Origin: Gammaproteobacteria bacterium
GTDB taxonomy: Bacteria; Pseudomonadota; Gammaproteobacteria; Ga0077536
Length of the DNA: 64,000 bases
NCBI GenBank assembly: GCA_016209015.1
Contig: JACQWY010000021.1
Span: 206,853-270,852 of the forward strand
Direction of reading: 5' to 3'
Part shown: positions 1-8,146 of the stretch, piece by piece
How the letters are laid out: the number at the start of each line of letters is the position of its first letter
Numbering within the stretch: the first letter of the stretch is position 1
Notes under the pieces: model-generated
Told to the model about the DNA's origin: nothing
Database searches by the model: none
What the model saw: only the letters and a program-made list of their open reading frames with translations
Translations under genes and position numbers: made by a program

Positions 1-183
1 CATGTTGTGGGCCTTGATTTCGATGCCCTGGTCGTCGATGACCGTGCCCGTCGTGCGCGGGTCGTTCGCCACGGCGGCGCCCGTCGCCGCACCCCCGATG
101 ACCACACCGGCACAGCCGGAGAGGCCCGTGAGGGCGCTTGCGAGGATCAGATTCAAGAACAGGACGGTGGAGGTTCGCGTCAT
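1..183 (-). CDS. dolP: BON-domain outer-membrane lipoprotein, DolP/YraP-like (3' end outside window)
   Basis: Only the first 61 codons are inside the window. They encode a lipoprotein signal peptide with lipobox LSGC (Cys24), followed by a Gly/Ala-rich stretch and an NDPRTTGT segment that resembles the start of the mature part of DolP (YraP), a two-BON-domain outer-membrane lipoprotein that supports envelope integrity. The BON domains themselves lie beyond base 1. The ATG at 181-183 follows the gmhA/diaA stop by about a dozen bases, matching the enterobacterial order lpoA-yraN-diaA-dolP. Identity rests on the N-terminus and the neighbours; any small BON lipoprotein would look similar here. 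Confidence 0.75.
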   Translation of the reverse strand, partial: MTRTSTVLFLNLILASALTGLSGCAGVVIGGAATGAAVANDPRTTGTVIDDQGIEIKAHNM

Positions 184-194
184 GAGTATTGGCC

Positions 195-833
<639 letters not shown>

Positions 834-1193
834 TTATGCCGAAAACGCATCTTTAATCCAGTCGATCGCGAGCGGTTTCGCCTCACCCGTGATGCCGATC
901 GCATCGAAGCGGCAGGGACGGTTGCCGTACTCGGGCGCGCCGCCGAGAAACCATTCCGCGGCCTTGATGACGCGTCCGCGCTTGCGGCCGGTCACCGATT
1001 CGAGTGGAGAGCCGTAACGTGAGGAGTGTCGATAGCGCACTTCCACGAAGACCAGCGTCTCACCGTCCTCCATGACCAGATCGAGCTCGCCGAGGCGGCA
1101 TCGGAAGTTGCGCGCCACGAGCTTGAGTCCATGGGCGAGGAGATAGCGCTCCGCTTCACGTTCGTATCGGTTGCCTTTCGCGATCGAGTTCAT
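834..1193 (-). CDS. yraN: YraN family endonuclease-fold protein (UPF0102)
   Basis: This small protein of about 119 residues belongs to the UPF0102/YraN family, which has a restriction-endonuclease-like fold and an uncertain cellular role. The family core is visible: KGNRYEREAERYL at the start, then RNFRCRLGELDLVMEDGETLVFVEVRYR, which carries the Glu, Asp and Glu-x-Arg positions of the nuclease-like site, where many nucleases have E-x-K. The ATG at 1193 is preferred over the ATG at 1220 because an AGGA sequence lies a few bases upstream and homologues start near MNSIAKGN. It lies directly downstream of lpoA on the same strand, as in other gammaproteobacteria. Confidence 0.85.
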   Translation of the reverse strand: MNSIAKGNRYEREAERYLLAHGLKLVARNFRCRLGELDLVMEDGETLVFVEVRYRHSSRYGSPLESVTGRKRGRVIKAAEWFLGGAPEYGNRPCRFDAIGITGEAKPLAIDWIKDAFSA

Positions 1194-1238
1194 GCGTCCT
1201 GCATCCTGTCCCGCACGCATCCTGCCGCGGGCTATGCG

Positions 1239-3125
1239 CTATTGACTAGAGACCGGCGGCCCGGCACCGAGTTCCTCCGGCACGCCGCCGCGGAAGCGCG
1301 CCCAGATCGGGTCGCGATGCACGCCGCCGCCCGTGTCCATCCAGAGCTGCCCCGTGGTCCCCGCGAGTCGCATGCCGTGCTGAGCCTTGAGCTGCGCGAG
1401 ATAGGGCAGCAGACGATAGGCGTCGATGCCGAAGGCGAAGAGCCGCGCATATTCGCGCTGACGATCGCGCCACACGGTGTCGACGGTCGTTTTCAAGCGC
1501 TCGCCGCCGCGTCTGAACAGCCACGGCATGTCGGCGAAGCTCACGCCGTCGAGATCCTGATCCGCGCTCGCGTTGACGTTGCCCGTGAACACGTGCGAGG
1601 TCGCATAGACCGGGACGTCGTTGGCGTGGAAATAACGCAGCTGCGGCAGGATCTGGCGTGCGTCGATCGGATAGGCGGCCAGGAAGATCGCGTCGACGTC
1701 GTTGCGCCGGCGGGGCTGGAATTCGATCTTCCGCTGCGTGATCCGGCGCAGCGCCGCAGCCCGCGCCTCGCTCTCGTCGACGCCGAAGATCTGTTTGACG
1801 GCCGCGGCGTAGCCCTCGACTTCCTGCGAGAAGCGAATGGTGCCGAGCAGCCTGCCGCCGTCCGTCTGCCATTGCGTCGCGAACGCGGCTGCGACGCGAT
1901 CGCCCCAGCTGTTCGCGGGCACGATCGCGACGGCGTGCGAGAGTCCGTCGGCACGCGCGCGCTGCGCGGCGGCCGCGGCCTCGTCCTCGGGCCGGAGGCT
2001 GAACTGGTAGAGCGCGGCGCCTTCGCCTTGCGCGCTCTGGTCGCTCGTATTCAGCGCGAGTACGGGCGCGCCCCGGTTCGCGCGCTTCGCGAGCGCTTCG
2101 ACCGCGGCTTTCTCGAGCGGCCCGACGACGAGGCTCGCGCCTTCCGCAAGCGCTTTGTCGAACGTCTGATTGATCCCCGCCGGTGTCGTCGGATACAGCG
2201 CGACGGGCGGGCGGGAGGGGCCGCGCGGATCGGCGTACCACGCGGCGAGGAAGCCATCGCGGATCGCCTCCGACAGCCCCGCGAGCTGGCCTTCGAACGG
2301 CAACAGCAGCGCGATCTGGCGCGGCGTGGCGAGCAGACGCTCGCTCTGCTCGACGAGCTCGCCGATCAGGAGCTCGTTCGCGGGATGATTCGAATACTGC
2401 TTCTGCCAGGCGTCGATGGCCGCACCGAATGCCGCCGCGTCGCCGGCCTGCTTGCGATAGATCTCGAGCAGCGCCAGCCAGCCTGCGGCGTGCGGGCTGC
2501 CGGTCGCCGCGACCGCCGCCGGATCGGGATCCTGGACGTGGTTCAGCGCGGTCCAGATGGCCTGCGTGAGCTCGCCGCGCCGCGCCGGCGGCAGGGGAGC
2601 GGTCTCAGCCCCGAGCAGTGCGCCCGCGGCTTCGCCCCAGCGCGCCGCCTGGAGCGCGGCGCGGCCCTTGAGGCGCAGGGACAGTCCCCGGACATAAGGC
2701 GTAGAATCGCCCGTCCCGAGCGCGGACAGGCGGGTGAGCGCGCCGGCAAAATCGCGGGCCTGTTCCAGGCGGGCCGCGGCGAGCAGGCCGTGGAGACGGG
2801 CGGCCCCGGGGTCGCTCGGAACCTGCGGGGGCAGCGTGATGGGCGCGGCGGGATCGAGGTCTGCAGCGATGAGCGCCGCCGTCAGGCGCGCGCGTTCGGC
2901 GAGGGCGTCGGCGCCGGCATTGCCGAGCCGCGCGTAGTCGGCCGCTGCCGCGGCGAAATCGCCTGCCGCGAGTTTCGCCTCGGCGCCGGCCAGGGCATCC
3001 TGGCGGACGGCCGGTCGTTCGGCGACGAGCGTCTGCTCCGGCGTACAGCCCGCGACCGCGAGGACCAGCGCGAGTCCGGGCACGAAGCGGCTCACGGCGC
3101 TGCCGACTTTCAGATTCAATGACAT
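1239..3125 (-). CDS. lpoA: LpoA, outer-membrane lipoprotein activator of penicillin-binding protein 1A
   Basis: LpoA reaches through the periplasm from the outer membrane to stimulate the peptidoglycan synthase PBP1A. The start at 3125 gives an MSLNLK N-terminus, a hydrophobic signal and a lipobox VAGC (Cys27); the longer reading frame upstream would bury this signal. About 628 residues follow the family plan: a helical TPR-like N-terminal half (Ala-rich, about residues 40-240) and a C-terminal half resembling periplasmic ligand-binding proteins, with IALLLPFEGQLAGLSEAIRDG near residue 270. The gene diverges from rsmI, with start codons only about 20 bases apart, so the promoters must lie inside the opposite gene. 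It probably shares a transcript with yraN and the SIS gene. Confidence 0.9.
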   Translation of the reverse strand: MSLNLKVGSAVSRFVPGLALVLAVAGCTPEQTLVAERPAVRQDALAGAEAKLAAGDFAAAAADYARLGNAGADALAERARLTAALIAADLDPAAPITLPPQVPSDPGAARLHGLLAAARLEQARDFAGALTRLSALGTGDSTPYVRGLSLRLKGRAALQAARWGEAAGALLGAETAPLPPARRGELTQAIWTALNHVQDPDPAAVAATGSPHAAGWLALLEIYRKQAGDAAAFGAAIDAWQKQYSNHPANELLIGELVEQSERLLATPRQIALLLPFEGQLAGLSEAIRDGFLAAWYADPRGPSRPPVALYPTTPAGINQTFDKALAEGASLVVGPLEKAAVEALAKRANRGAPVLALNTSDQSAQGEGAALYQFSLRPEDEAAAAAQRARADGLSHAVAIVPANSWGDRVAAAFATQWQTDGGRLLGTIRFSQEVEGYAAAVKQIFGVDESEARAAALRRITQRKIEFQPRRRNDVDAIFLAAYPIDARQILPQLRYFHANDVPVYATSHVFTGNVNASADQDLDGVSFADMPWLFRRGGERLKTTVDTVWRDRQREYARLFAFGIDAYRLLPYLAQLKAQHGMRLAGTTGQLWMDTGGGVHRDPIWARFRGGVPEELGAGPPVSSQ

Positions 3126-3147
3126 GCCGGCGAGAGTATCGAGTTCC

Positions 3148-4008
3148 ATGGTAGAGGTGTCAATCGAACGGCCGGCCATCTACGTGGTGGCGACGCCGCT
3201 GGGCAATCTCGGGGATCTGAGCCCTCGGGCCGCCGCAGTGCTCCGCAAATCGGACCTGATTCTCGCGGAGGACACCCGTCACAGTCGCAAGCTCCTTGAC
3301 CACATCGGCGGCAGCTCTGCAGCACTCGCCGCCATGCACGAGCACAATGAGCGCGACATCGCGGCCGGGCTCGTCGCCCGCATCGCGGCGGAGCGGCTCG
3401 CGGTCTGCGTCATCACGGATGCCGGGACGCCCCTCATCTCCGATCCGGGCTTTCCCCTCGTCGTCCAGGCGCTCGAGGCCGGACTGCCGGTCCGGCCGGT
3501 GCCGGGGCCCTGCGCACTCGTCGCGGCGCTGTCGGTCTCGGGACTCGACACGACGCGCTTCCTGTTCGAGGGCTTCCTGCCCGCGAAAGCGCATGCCCGT
3601 GAAGAACGTCTGACGGTGCTCGCCGGCATGCCGCACACGACCGTGTGCTACGAGGCGCCGCATCGCATCCTCGGCACGCTCGAGGACGTGGTCCGGATCG
3701 TGGGCAGCGCGCGTCCGATCGCGCTTGCGCGCGAGCTCACGAAGCTCTACGAGACGGTCTATCACGGGCCGGCCGGCGAAGTGCTCGCCGCGGTCCGGCG
3801 CGACGCGCACGGCACGTACGGCGAATTCGTGCTCGTCATCGGCCCGGGACCGGAGCAGGCGCCCGACGAGGCCGAGGCCCGCCGCGTGCTGACCGTGCTG
3901 CTCGGCCGGTTCTCCCGTCGCGATGCGATCGACGCGGCCACGGAAATCCTGCGCATGCGCCGGAATCAGCTCTACGCGCTGTCGCTCGAGCTCGCCCCCG
4001 AGGCCTGA
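3148..4008 (+). CDS. rsmI: RsmI, 16S rRNA 2'-O-methyltransferase (C1402)
   Basis: RsmI methylates the ribose of C1402 in 16S rRNA with S-adenosylmethionine. Family signatures are clear: VVATPLGNLGDLSPRA near the N-terminus, ILAEDTRHSRKLL, the HEHNE segment, ITDAGTPLISDPG, VPGPCALVAALSVSGL, FEGFLPAK and LARELTKLYE. The protein is 286 residues from the ATG at 3148, matching E. coli RsmI; an in-frame ATG at 3124 would add eight residues and overlap the lpoA start codon. No strong ribosome-binding site marks either start. The neighbours lpoA (divergent) and rnpB (downstream) are the usual ones. Confidence 0.95.
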   Translation: MVEVSIERPAIYVVATPLGNLGDLSPRAAAVLRKSDLILAEDTRHSRKLLDHIGGSSAALAAMHEHNERDIAAGLVARIAAERLAVCVITDAGTPLISDPGFPLVVQALEAGLPVRPVPGPCALVAALSVSGLDTTRFLFEGFLPAKAHAREERLTVLAGMPHTTVCYEAPHRILGTLEDVVRIVGSARPIALARELTKLYETVYHGPAGEVLAAVRRDAHGTYGEFVLVIGPGPEQAPDEAEARRVLTVLLGRFSRRDAIDAATEILRMRRNQLYALSLELAPEA

Positions 4009-4057
4009 GCGGCCCGCGGCCGTTGCAATCGCCCGGCGCCGATCGCAGACTGCGCGC

Positions 4058-4437
4058 GGCGAGTCGGCCGGGTGGTCGCTGGGGCGGGCTCCACCCGCCC
4101 TGGAGGAAAGTCCGGGCTCCGCAGGACAGGGTGCCAGGTAACGCCTGGGGGGCGAGAGCCCACGGAAAGTGCCACAGAAAATATACCGCCTGGCGCGCGA
4201 GCGCCCGGTAAGGGTGAAATGGTGCGGTAAGAGCGCACCGCGCCGGCCAACGCCGGTGGCAGGGTAAACCCCACCCGGAGCAAGACCAAATAGGGAAGCA
4301 TGTCGCGCGAGCGGCGAGGCGTGGTCCGCGCCCGCTTCCGGGTAGGTCGCTACAGGCGCACGGCGACGTGCGTCGCAGATGAATGATCACCACGCCGGCA
4401 ACGGCGATACAGAACCCGGCTTACAGGCCGGCTCGCC
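4058..4437 (+). ncRNA. rnpB: RNase P RNA, bacterial class A
   Basis: This is the catalytic RNA of RNase P, which trims tRNA 5' ends. The hallmark GGAGGAAAGTCCGGGCTCC lies at about 4100-4118, followed by GACAGGGTGCCAGGTAACGCC and the AGAGCCCACGGAAAGTGCCACAGAAA block. Further on come the GGTAAGGGTGAAATGGTGCGGTAAGAG segment in parts and the conserved 3' block with ACAGAACCCGGCTTA. The ends were set by helix P1: GGCGAGTCGGCC at 4058 pairs with GGCCGGCTCGCC ending at 4437, with one G-U pair. The length of about 380 bases fits class A. I see no clear hairpin-plus-T terminator after it. Confidence 0.95.
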
Positions 4438-4609
4438 CCTTCTCATCCGCGATGGTCCGAGGTGCCACAGAGTTCACCTGCTTTCTTAGCTCTCACTGGT
4501 ATCCGGCTGATATTCATCCCGATCTTTTTCAGCCCGACTCGGCCCGTCGCGACCGTCCGCAGCCCAAGCTAAGTCCCTGTTGCACAAGCAAGATTTCGCT
4601 CGGATTTCC

Positions 4610-4639
4610 TTGACAGCTTTCGGCGCGGCTCCGTATAGT
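4610..4639 (+). promoter_or_regulatory. Sigma-70 promoter of the dcw cluster (Pmra)
   Basis: TTGACA at 4610-4615 and TATAGT at 4634-4639 are separated by 18 bases, close to consensus. Transcription would start near 4646, just before the MraZ repeats. The stretch 4438-4769 between rnpB and mraZ contains this promoter, the operator at 4649-4673 and a leader of about 120 bases; I see no gene in it. Confidence 0.85.
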
Positions 4640-4648
4640 TCCTGCTTG

Positions 4649-4673
4649 TGGGGAAAAGTGGGAGAGAGTGGCG
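4649..4673 (+). promoter_or_regulatory. MraZ operator: three TGGGN-type repeats at 10-base spacing
   Basis: TGGGG (4649-4653), TGGGA (4659-4663) and TGGCG (4669-4673) are separated by five bases each. MraZ is known to repress the mra promoter by binding TGGGN direct repeats separated by five nucleotides, so the layout fits. The third copy has C in place of the third G. The repeats begin about ten bases after the -10 element, where bound protein would block initiation. Confidence 0.8.
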
Positions 4674-4769
4674 AAGCAGCCACGATTTCGCGCTGAAAGT
4701 GCCTCATCGAGGTTTGACTCGAGCGGGTGTGTCACGCACCCGTTCCTCAGCAGCCAGGGCCAGCAAAGC

Positions 4770-5228
4770 GTGTTTAGAGGCTTCAGTTCCGTCAGCATCG
4801 ATGCGAAAGGCCGGATGGCGATCCCCGCCCGGTTCCGCGAGCAACTGACGCAACGGGGCACGAACCAGCTCGTCGTCACCCTCAATCCCTGGGACAAATG
4901 TCTGTGGCTCTACCCGCTGCCGGAATGGCAGGCGGTCGATGCCAAGCTCCAGCAACTCTCCGACTTCGACAAGCAGAGCCGGCGCACGAAGCAGGTCATC
5001 CGCGGCTATGCGAACGACTGCGTCTGCGACGGGCAGGGGCGCGTGCTCCTCCCGCAGGAGCTCCGCGACTTCGCCGGCATCGACAAGCGCGCCGTCGTGC
5101 TCGGGCAGGGCAACAAGTTCGAGATCTGGGAGGAAGGCCTGTGGGCCGCGCAACGCGACGAGTGGCTGCAGGGCGTCGGCGCCGAGGATGCCCCGGCCTC
5201 TCCGATCCTCGGGTCGCTGTCCTTGTGA
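4770..5228 (+). CDS. mraZ: MraZ, repressor of the dcw cluster
   Basis: MraZ is an AbrB-like, double-SpoVT fold protein that forms a ring and represses its own operon. From the GTG at 4770 the protein is 152 residues, the same as in E. coli, and begins FRGFSSVSIDAKGRMAIPARF, the first swapped-hairpin domain. The second domain repeats the motif at DCVCDGQGRVLLPQELRDFA around residue 85. The frame stays open back to a GTG at 4668, but family alignment rules that start out, and the extension would cover the operator. An AGGG about ten bases upstream can serve as ribosome-binding site. rsmH follows 13 bases after the stop. Confidence 0.95.
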   Translation: MFRGFSSVSIDAKGRMAIPARFREQLTQRGTNQLVVTLNPWDKCLWLYPLPEWQAVDAKLQQLSDFDKQSRRTKQVIRGYANDCVCDGQGRVLLPQELRDFAGIDKRAVVLGQGNKFEIWEEGLWAAQRDEWLQGVGAEDAPASPILGSLSL

Positions 5229-5241
5229 GGGGAGCGCGGCA

Positions 5242-6144
5242 TTGCACACGCCGGTCATGCTCGCCCAAACCCTGGAGGCGCTCGCCGTCGCACCCGCGGG
5301 CTTCTACGTGGACTGCACGTTCGGTCGCGGCGGACACTCCCGTGCGATCCTCGAGCGCCTCGGCCCCGAGGGCCGTCTGCTCGCCTTCGATCGCGATCCG
5401 GCGGCCTGCGCGGCCGGAGTTGAACTCGCCGCCGATCCCCGTTTCGAACTCATCCATGAGCGTTTCTCGCATCTCGAGGCCGTGCTCGCCGCGCGCGGCA
5501 GACTCGGTACGGCGAGCGGCGTCCTGATGGATCTCGGAGTCTCCTCCCCGCAGCTCGACGACCCCGCACGCGGTTTCAGCTTCAGTGCCTCCGGTCCCTT
5601 GGACATGCGGATGGATCCTTCGCAGGGACCGTCGTGTGCGGACTGGCTGAATCAGGCGAAGCAGACGGACATCGAGAACTGTCTGTGGGAATACGGCGAA
5701 GAGCGTTTCTCCCGCCGCATCGCACGCGCCATCGTCGCGGCGCGCAGCCGTGCCCCGCTGCAGACGACGGGCGAGCTCGCGGCGATCGTCGCCGGCGCGG
5801 TGCCGCGCCGGCCGGCGCGCATCCATCCGGCGACGCGCACGTTCCAGGCGCTGCGCATACTGATCAACGACGAGCTCGGCGAACTGCGCGCCGGGCTCGC
5901 ACAGGGCACACGTGCGCTCGGCGTCGGCGGGCGCTTCGTCGTCATCTCGTTCCATTCGCTCGAAGACCGCATGGTGAAACGCTACTTCCGCGATCTCGCC
6001 CGCCCGCCGGAACCGCCGGCGCTGCCCGCGGAGTCGCCGTTCCGTCTCCTGCAGCGCAAGCCCGTGACGGCGGACGAGGCCGAGGTCGCGGCGAATCCGC
6101 GCGCCCGGAGCGCGAATCTCCGCGCCCTGGAGCGTGCGGCATGA
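5242..6144 (+). CDS. rsmH: RsmH (MraW), 16S rRNA N4-methyltransferase (C1402)
   Basis: RsmH adds the base methyl group to C1402 of 16S rRNA, the same nucleotide modified by RsmI. The SAM-binding motif VDCTFGRGGHSRAIL, LLAFDRDP, GVLMDLGVSSPQLD, RGFSF with LDMRMD, and the late GGRFVVISFHSLEDRMVKRYF are all present in about 300 residues. A TTG start at 5242 is chosen because it retains the conserved HTPV N-terminus and has GAGGGGAG about seven bases upstream; the ATG at 5257 would delete that segment. The stop overlaps the ftsL start (ATGA). Confidence 0.95.
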   Translation: MHTPVMLAQTLEALAVAPAGFYVDCTFGRGGHSRAILERLGPEGRLLAFDRDPAACAAGVELAADPRFELIHERFSHLEAVLAARGRLGTASGVLMDLGVSSPQLDDPARGFSFSASGPLDMRMDPSQGPSCADWLNQAKQTDIENCLWEYGEERFSRRIARAIVAARSRAPLQTTGELAAIVAGAVPRRPARIHPATRTFQALRILINDELGELRAGLAQGTRALGVGGRFVVISFHSLEDRMVKRYFRDLARPPEPPALPAESPFRLLQRKPVTADEAEVAANPRARSANLRALERAA

Positions 6145-6407
6145 CGCAGTACCTGATCGCCGCCGCCCTCGGCCTCGGCATCTTCTTCAGCGCGCTGCAG
6201 GTCGTCGAGAACCGCTACGAGAGCCGGCGGCTGTTCATCGAGCTGCAGGAGCTGCACAAGCACAAGGACGATCTCGATCAGGAGTGGAGTCAGCTCCTGC
6301 TCGAGCAGGGCACGTGGGGCGCGCACGGCCGGGTCGAGGAAATCGCGCGCAGCAAGCTCAACATGACCCTGCCGGCGCCGGACAAGGTCTACCGGGTGAA
6401 ATCGTGA
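6141..6407 (+). CDS. ftsL: FtsL, divisome scaffold protein
   Basis: FtsL is a small bitopic inner-membrane protein that joins FtsB and FtsQ and activates FtsWI. The 88-residue product has a hydrophobic segment at about residues 4-20, then a charged coiled-coil stretch (ENRYESRRLFIELQELHKHKDDLDQEW) and the family tail HGRVEEIARSKLNMTLPAPDKVYRV. It overlaps rsmH by four bases and ftsI by four bases, the standard position. FtsL sequences diverge widely, so size, topology, tail motif and neighbours carry the call. Confidence 0.93.
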   Translation: MTQYLIAAALGLGIFFSALQVVENRYESRRLFIELQELHKHKDDLDQEWSQLLLEQGTWGAHGRVEEIARSKLNMTLPAPDKVYRVKS

Positions 6408-8146
6408 AGCGTCTGCAGCTCGGGGATCTCGCGCTCCGCCGCGGCATCGTGTTCGCGGCGTTCGGGCTCGCGGCCGCCATCCTGGCCTGGCGTGCCTTCG
6501 ATCTGCAGATGACGAACCGCGAGTTCCTGCAGGAGCACGGCGACGCCCGCTATCTGCGCACCGTCGAGACGGAAGCGCATCGCGGCATGATTACGGATCG
6601 CAACGGCGAGCCGCTCGCGATCAGTACGCGCGTGAACTCGGTGTGGGCGAAGCCCGGCGAGCTCATGGCGAACAAGCAGGAGTGGCCGCGCCTCTCGAAG
6701 CTGCTCGAAATGAACACAGAGCAGTTGAAGGCCCTCGTCGAACCGCGCCGCGGTCGCGAGTTCCTCTATCTGCGCCGTCAGGTGCCGCCGGAGACCGCGC
6801 AGCGCCTCGAGGCGGCAGGCATTCCCGGCATCGGCCTCGTCAGCGAATATCGCCGCTACTACCCGACCGTCGAGGTCGCGGCGCATCTGCTCGGCTTCAC
6901 GAACGTCGACGATCGCGGCCAGGAAGGCGTCGAGCTCGCGTTCGACGACACGCTGCGCGGCACGCCCGGCAAGAGCCGCGTCATCAAGGATCGGCTCGGC
7001 CGCATCGTCGAGCACGTCGACAACATGCGCCTCGTGCAGCCGGGCCGCGACATCGCGCTCAGCATCGATCGCCGCGTGCAGTACGTCGCCTATCGCGAGC
7101 TGAAGCGCGCGGTGCAAAAGCACGGCGCACAGGCCGGCTTCATCGTGATCCTGGATATCGAGACCGGTGAGATCGTCGCGCTCGTCAATCAGCCATCCTA
7201 CAACCCGAACAATCGCAGCGACCTGAAGGGCAGCCAGTCGCGCAATCGCGCCGTGGTCGATCTCTTCGAGCCCGGTTCGACGATCAAGGCGTTCACGATC
7301 GCGGCCGCGCTCGAGTCCGGCCAGTACACGCCGAAGACGCGGGTCGCGACCGAGCCCGGCATCTTCAAGCTCGGCCGTCACGTGATCCGCGACGTGCACA
7401 ACTACGGCAATCTCGACGTCTCGGGCGTGATCGAGAAATCGAGCAACGTCGGCGCGGCGAAAATCGCGCTGTCGATGGAGCCCGAGCTGTTGTGGAAGAT
7501 GTACACGAGCGTGGGCTTCAGTCAGCCGACCGGCGTCGGGATGCCGGGCGAGGCGGGTGGGCGGCTCGCGGACTTCCACAATTGGCGCGAGATCGAGCAC
7601 GCGACCCTCGCGTTCGGTTACGGCATCTCGGTGACGGGCCTGCAGCTCACGCGCGCTTACGCCGCGCTCGCTGCCGACGGCGTGCTGAAACCCGTGAGCA
7701 TCCTGAAGCAGACGAAGGCGCCGGAAGGCGTGCGCGTGATGTCCGCGAAGACCGCGCATGAAGTGCGCGACATGCTCGAGCTCGTGGTGACGAGCGGCAC
7801 GGCGAAGGCCGCGGCCGTGCCGGGTTATCGCGTCGCGGGCAAGACCGGGACGGTGCACAAGCTCGCCGCCGACGGTTACGCGGAGGACGACTACCTCTCG
7901 CTCTTCGCGGGTTACCTGCCGGCCTCGGCGCCGAAGCTCGTCGCGCTCGTCGTGATCGACAATCCGCAGGGCAAGGACTATTACGGCGGCCTCGTCGCCG
8001 CACCGGTATTCGCTGCCGTCATGCAGGATGCCGCGCGGATCCTGAACCTCACGCCGGACGCCTATCCGGCGGACGGCGATGATCGCGTGCGCATGGCGGC
8101 GTGGGGCGAACCGCAACCCGCGAAGATCGCGGACAACCGGCGATGA
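6404..8146 (+). CDS. ftsI: FtsI (PBP3), septal peptidoglycan transpeptidase
   Basis: FtsI cross-links septal peptidoglycan in partnership with FtsW. The 580-residue class B penicillin-binding protein has a short cytoplasmic N-terminus, one membrane helix at about residues 14-33, the pedestal domain with RGMITDRNGEPLAIST, and a transpeptidase domain with the three active-site motifs: STIK at Ser292-Lys295, SSN at 346-348 and KTG at 480-482. The GTG start overlaps the ftsL stop as GTGA; the stop overlaps the murE start. The length is close to that of E. coli FtsI (588). Confidence 0.97.
   Translation: MKRLQLGDLALRRGIVFAAFGLAAAILAWRAFDLQMTNREFLQEHGDARYLRTVETEAHRGMITDRNGEPLAISTRVNSVWAKPGELMANKQEWPRLSKLLEMNTEQLKALVEPRRGREFLYLRRQVPPETAQRLEAAGIPGIGLVSEYRRYYPTVEVAAHLLGFTNVDDRGQEGVELAFDDTLRGTPGKSRVIKDRLGRIVEHVDNMRLVQPGRDIALSIDRRVQYVAYRELKRAVQKHGAQAGFIVILDIETGEIVALVNQPSYNPNNRSDLKGSQSRNRAVVDLFEPGSTIKAFTIAAALESGQYTPKTRVATEPGIFKLGRHVIRDVHNYGNLDVSGVIEKSSNVGAAKIALSMEPELLWKMYTSVGFSQPTGVGMPGEAGGRLADFHNWREIEHATLAFGYGISVTGLQLTRAYAALAADGVLKPVSILKQTKAPEGVRVMSAKTAHEVRDMLELVVTSGTAKAAAVPGYRVAGKTGTVHKLAADGYAEDDYLSLFAGYLPASAPKLVALVVIDNPQGKDYYGGLVAAPVFAAVMQDAARILNLTPDAYPADGDDRVRMAAWGEPQPAKIADNRR

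Noticed and set aside
1026..3122. Long + strand open frame of about 700 codons opposite lpoA
   Set aside because: Arg/Ala/Glu-rich shadow of the lpoA codons; no motif and lpoA is certain on the other strand.
4668..4769. Upstream GTG start for mraZ at 4668
   Set aside because: It would add 34 residues without family similarity, and the sequence there is the operator and leader.
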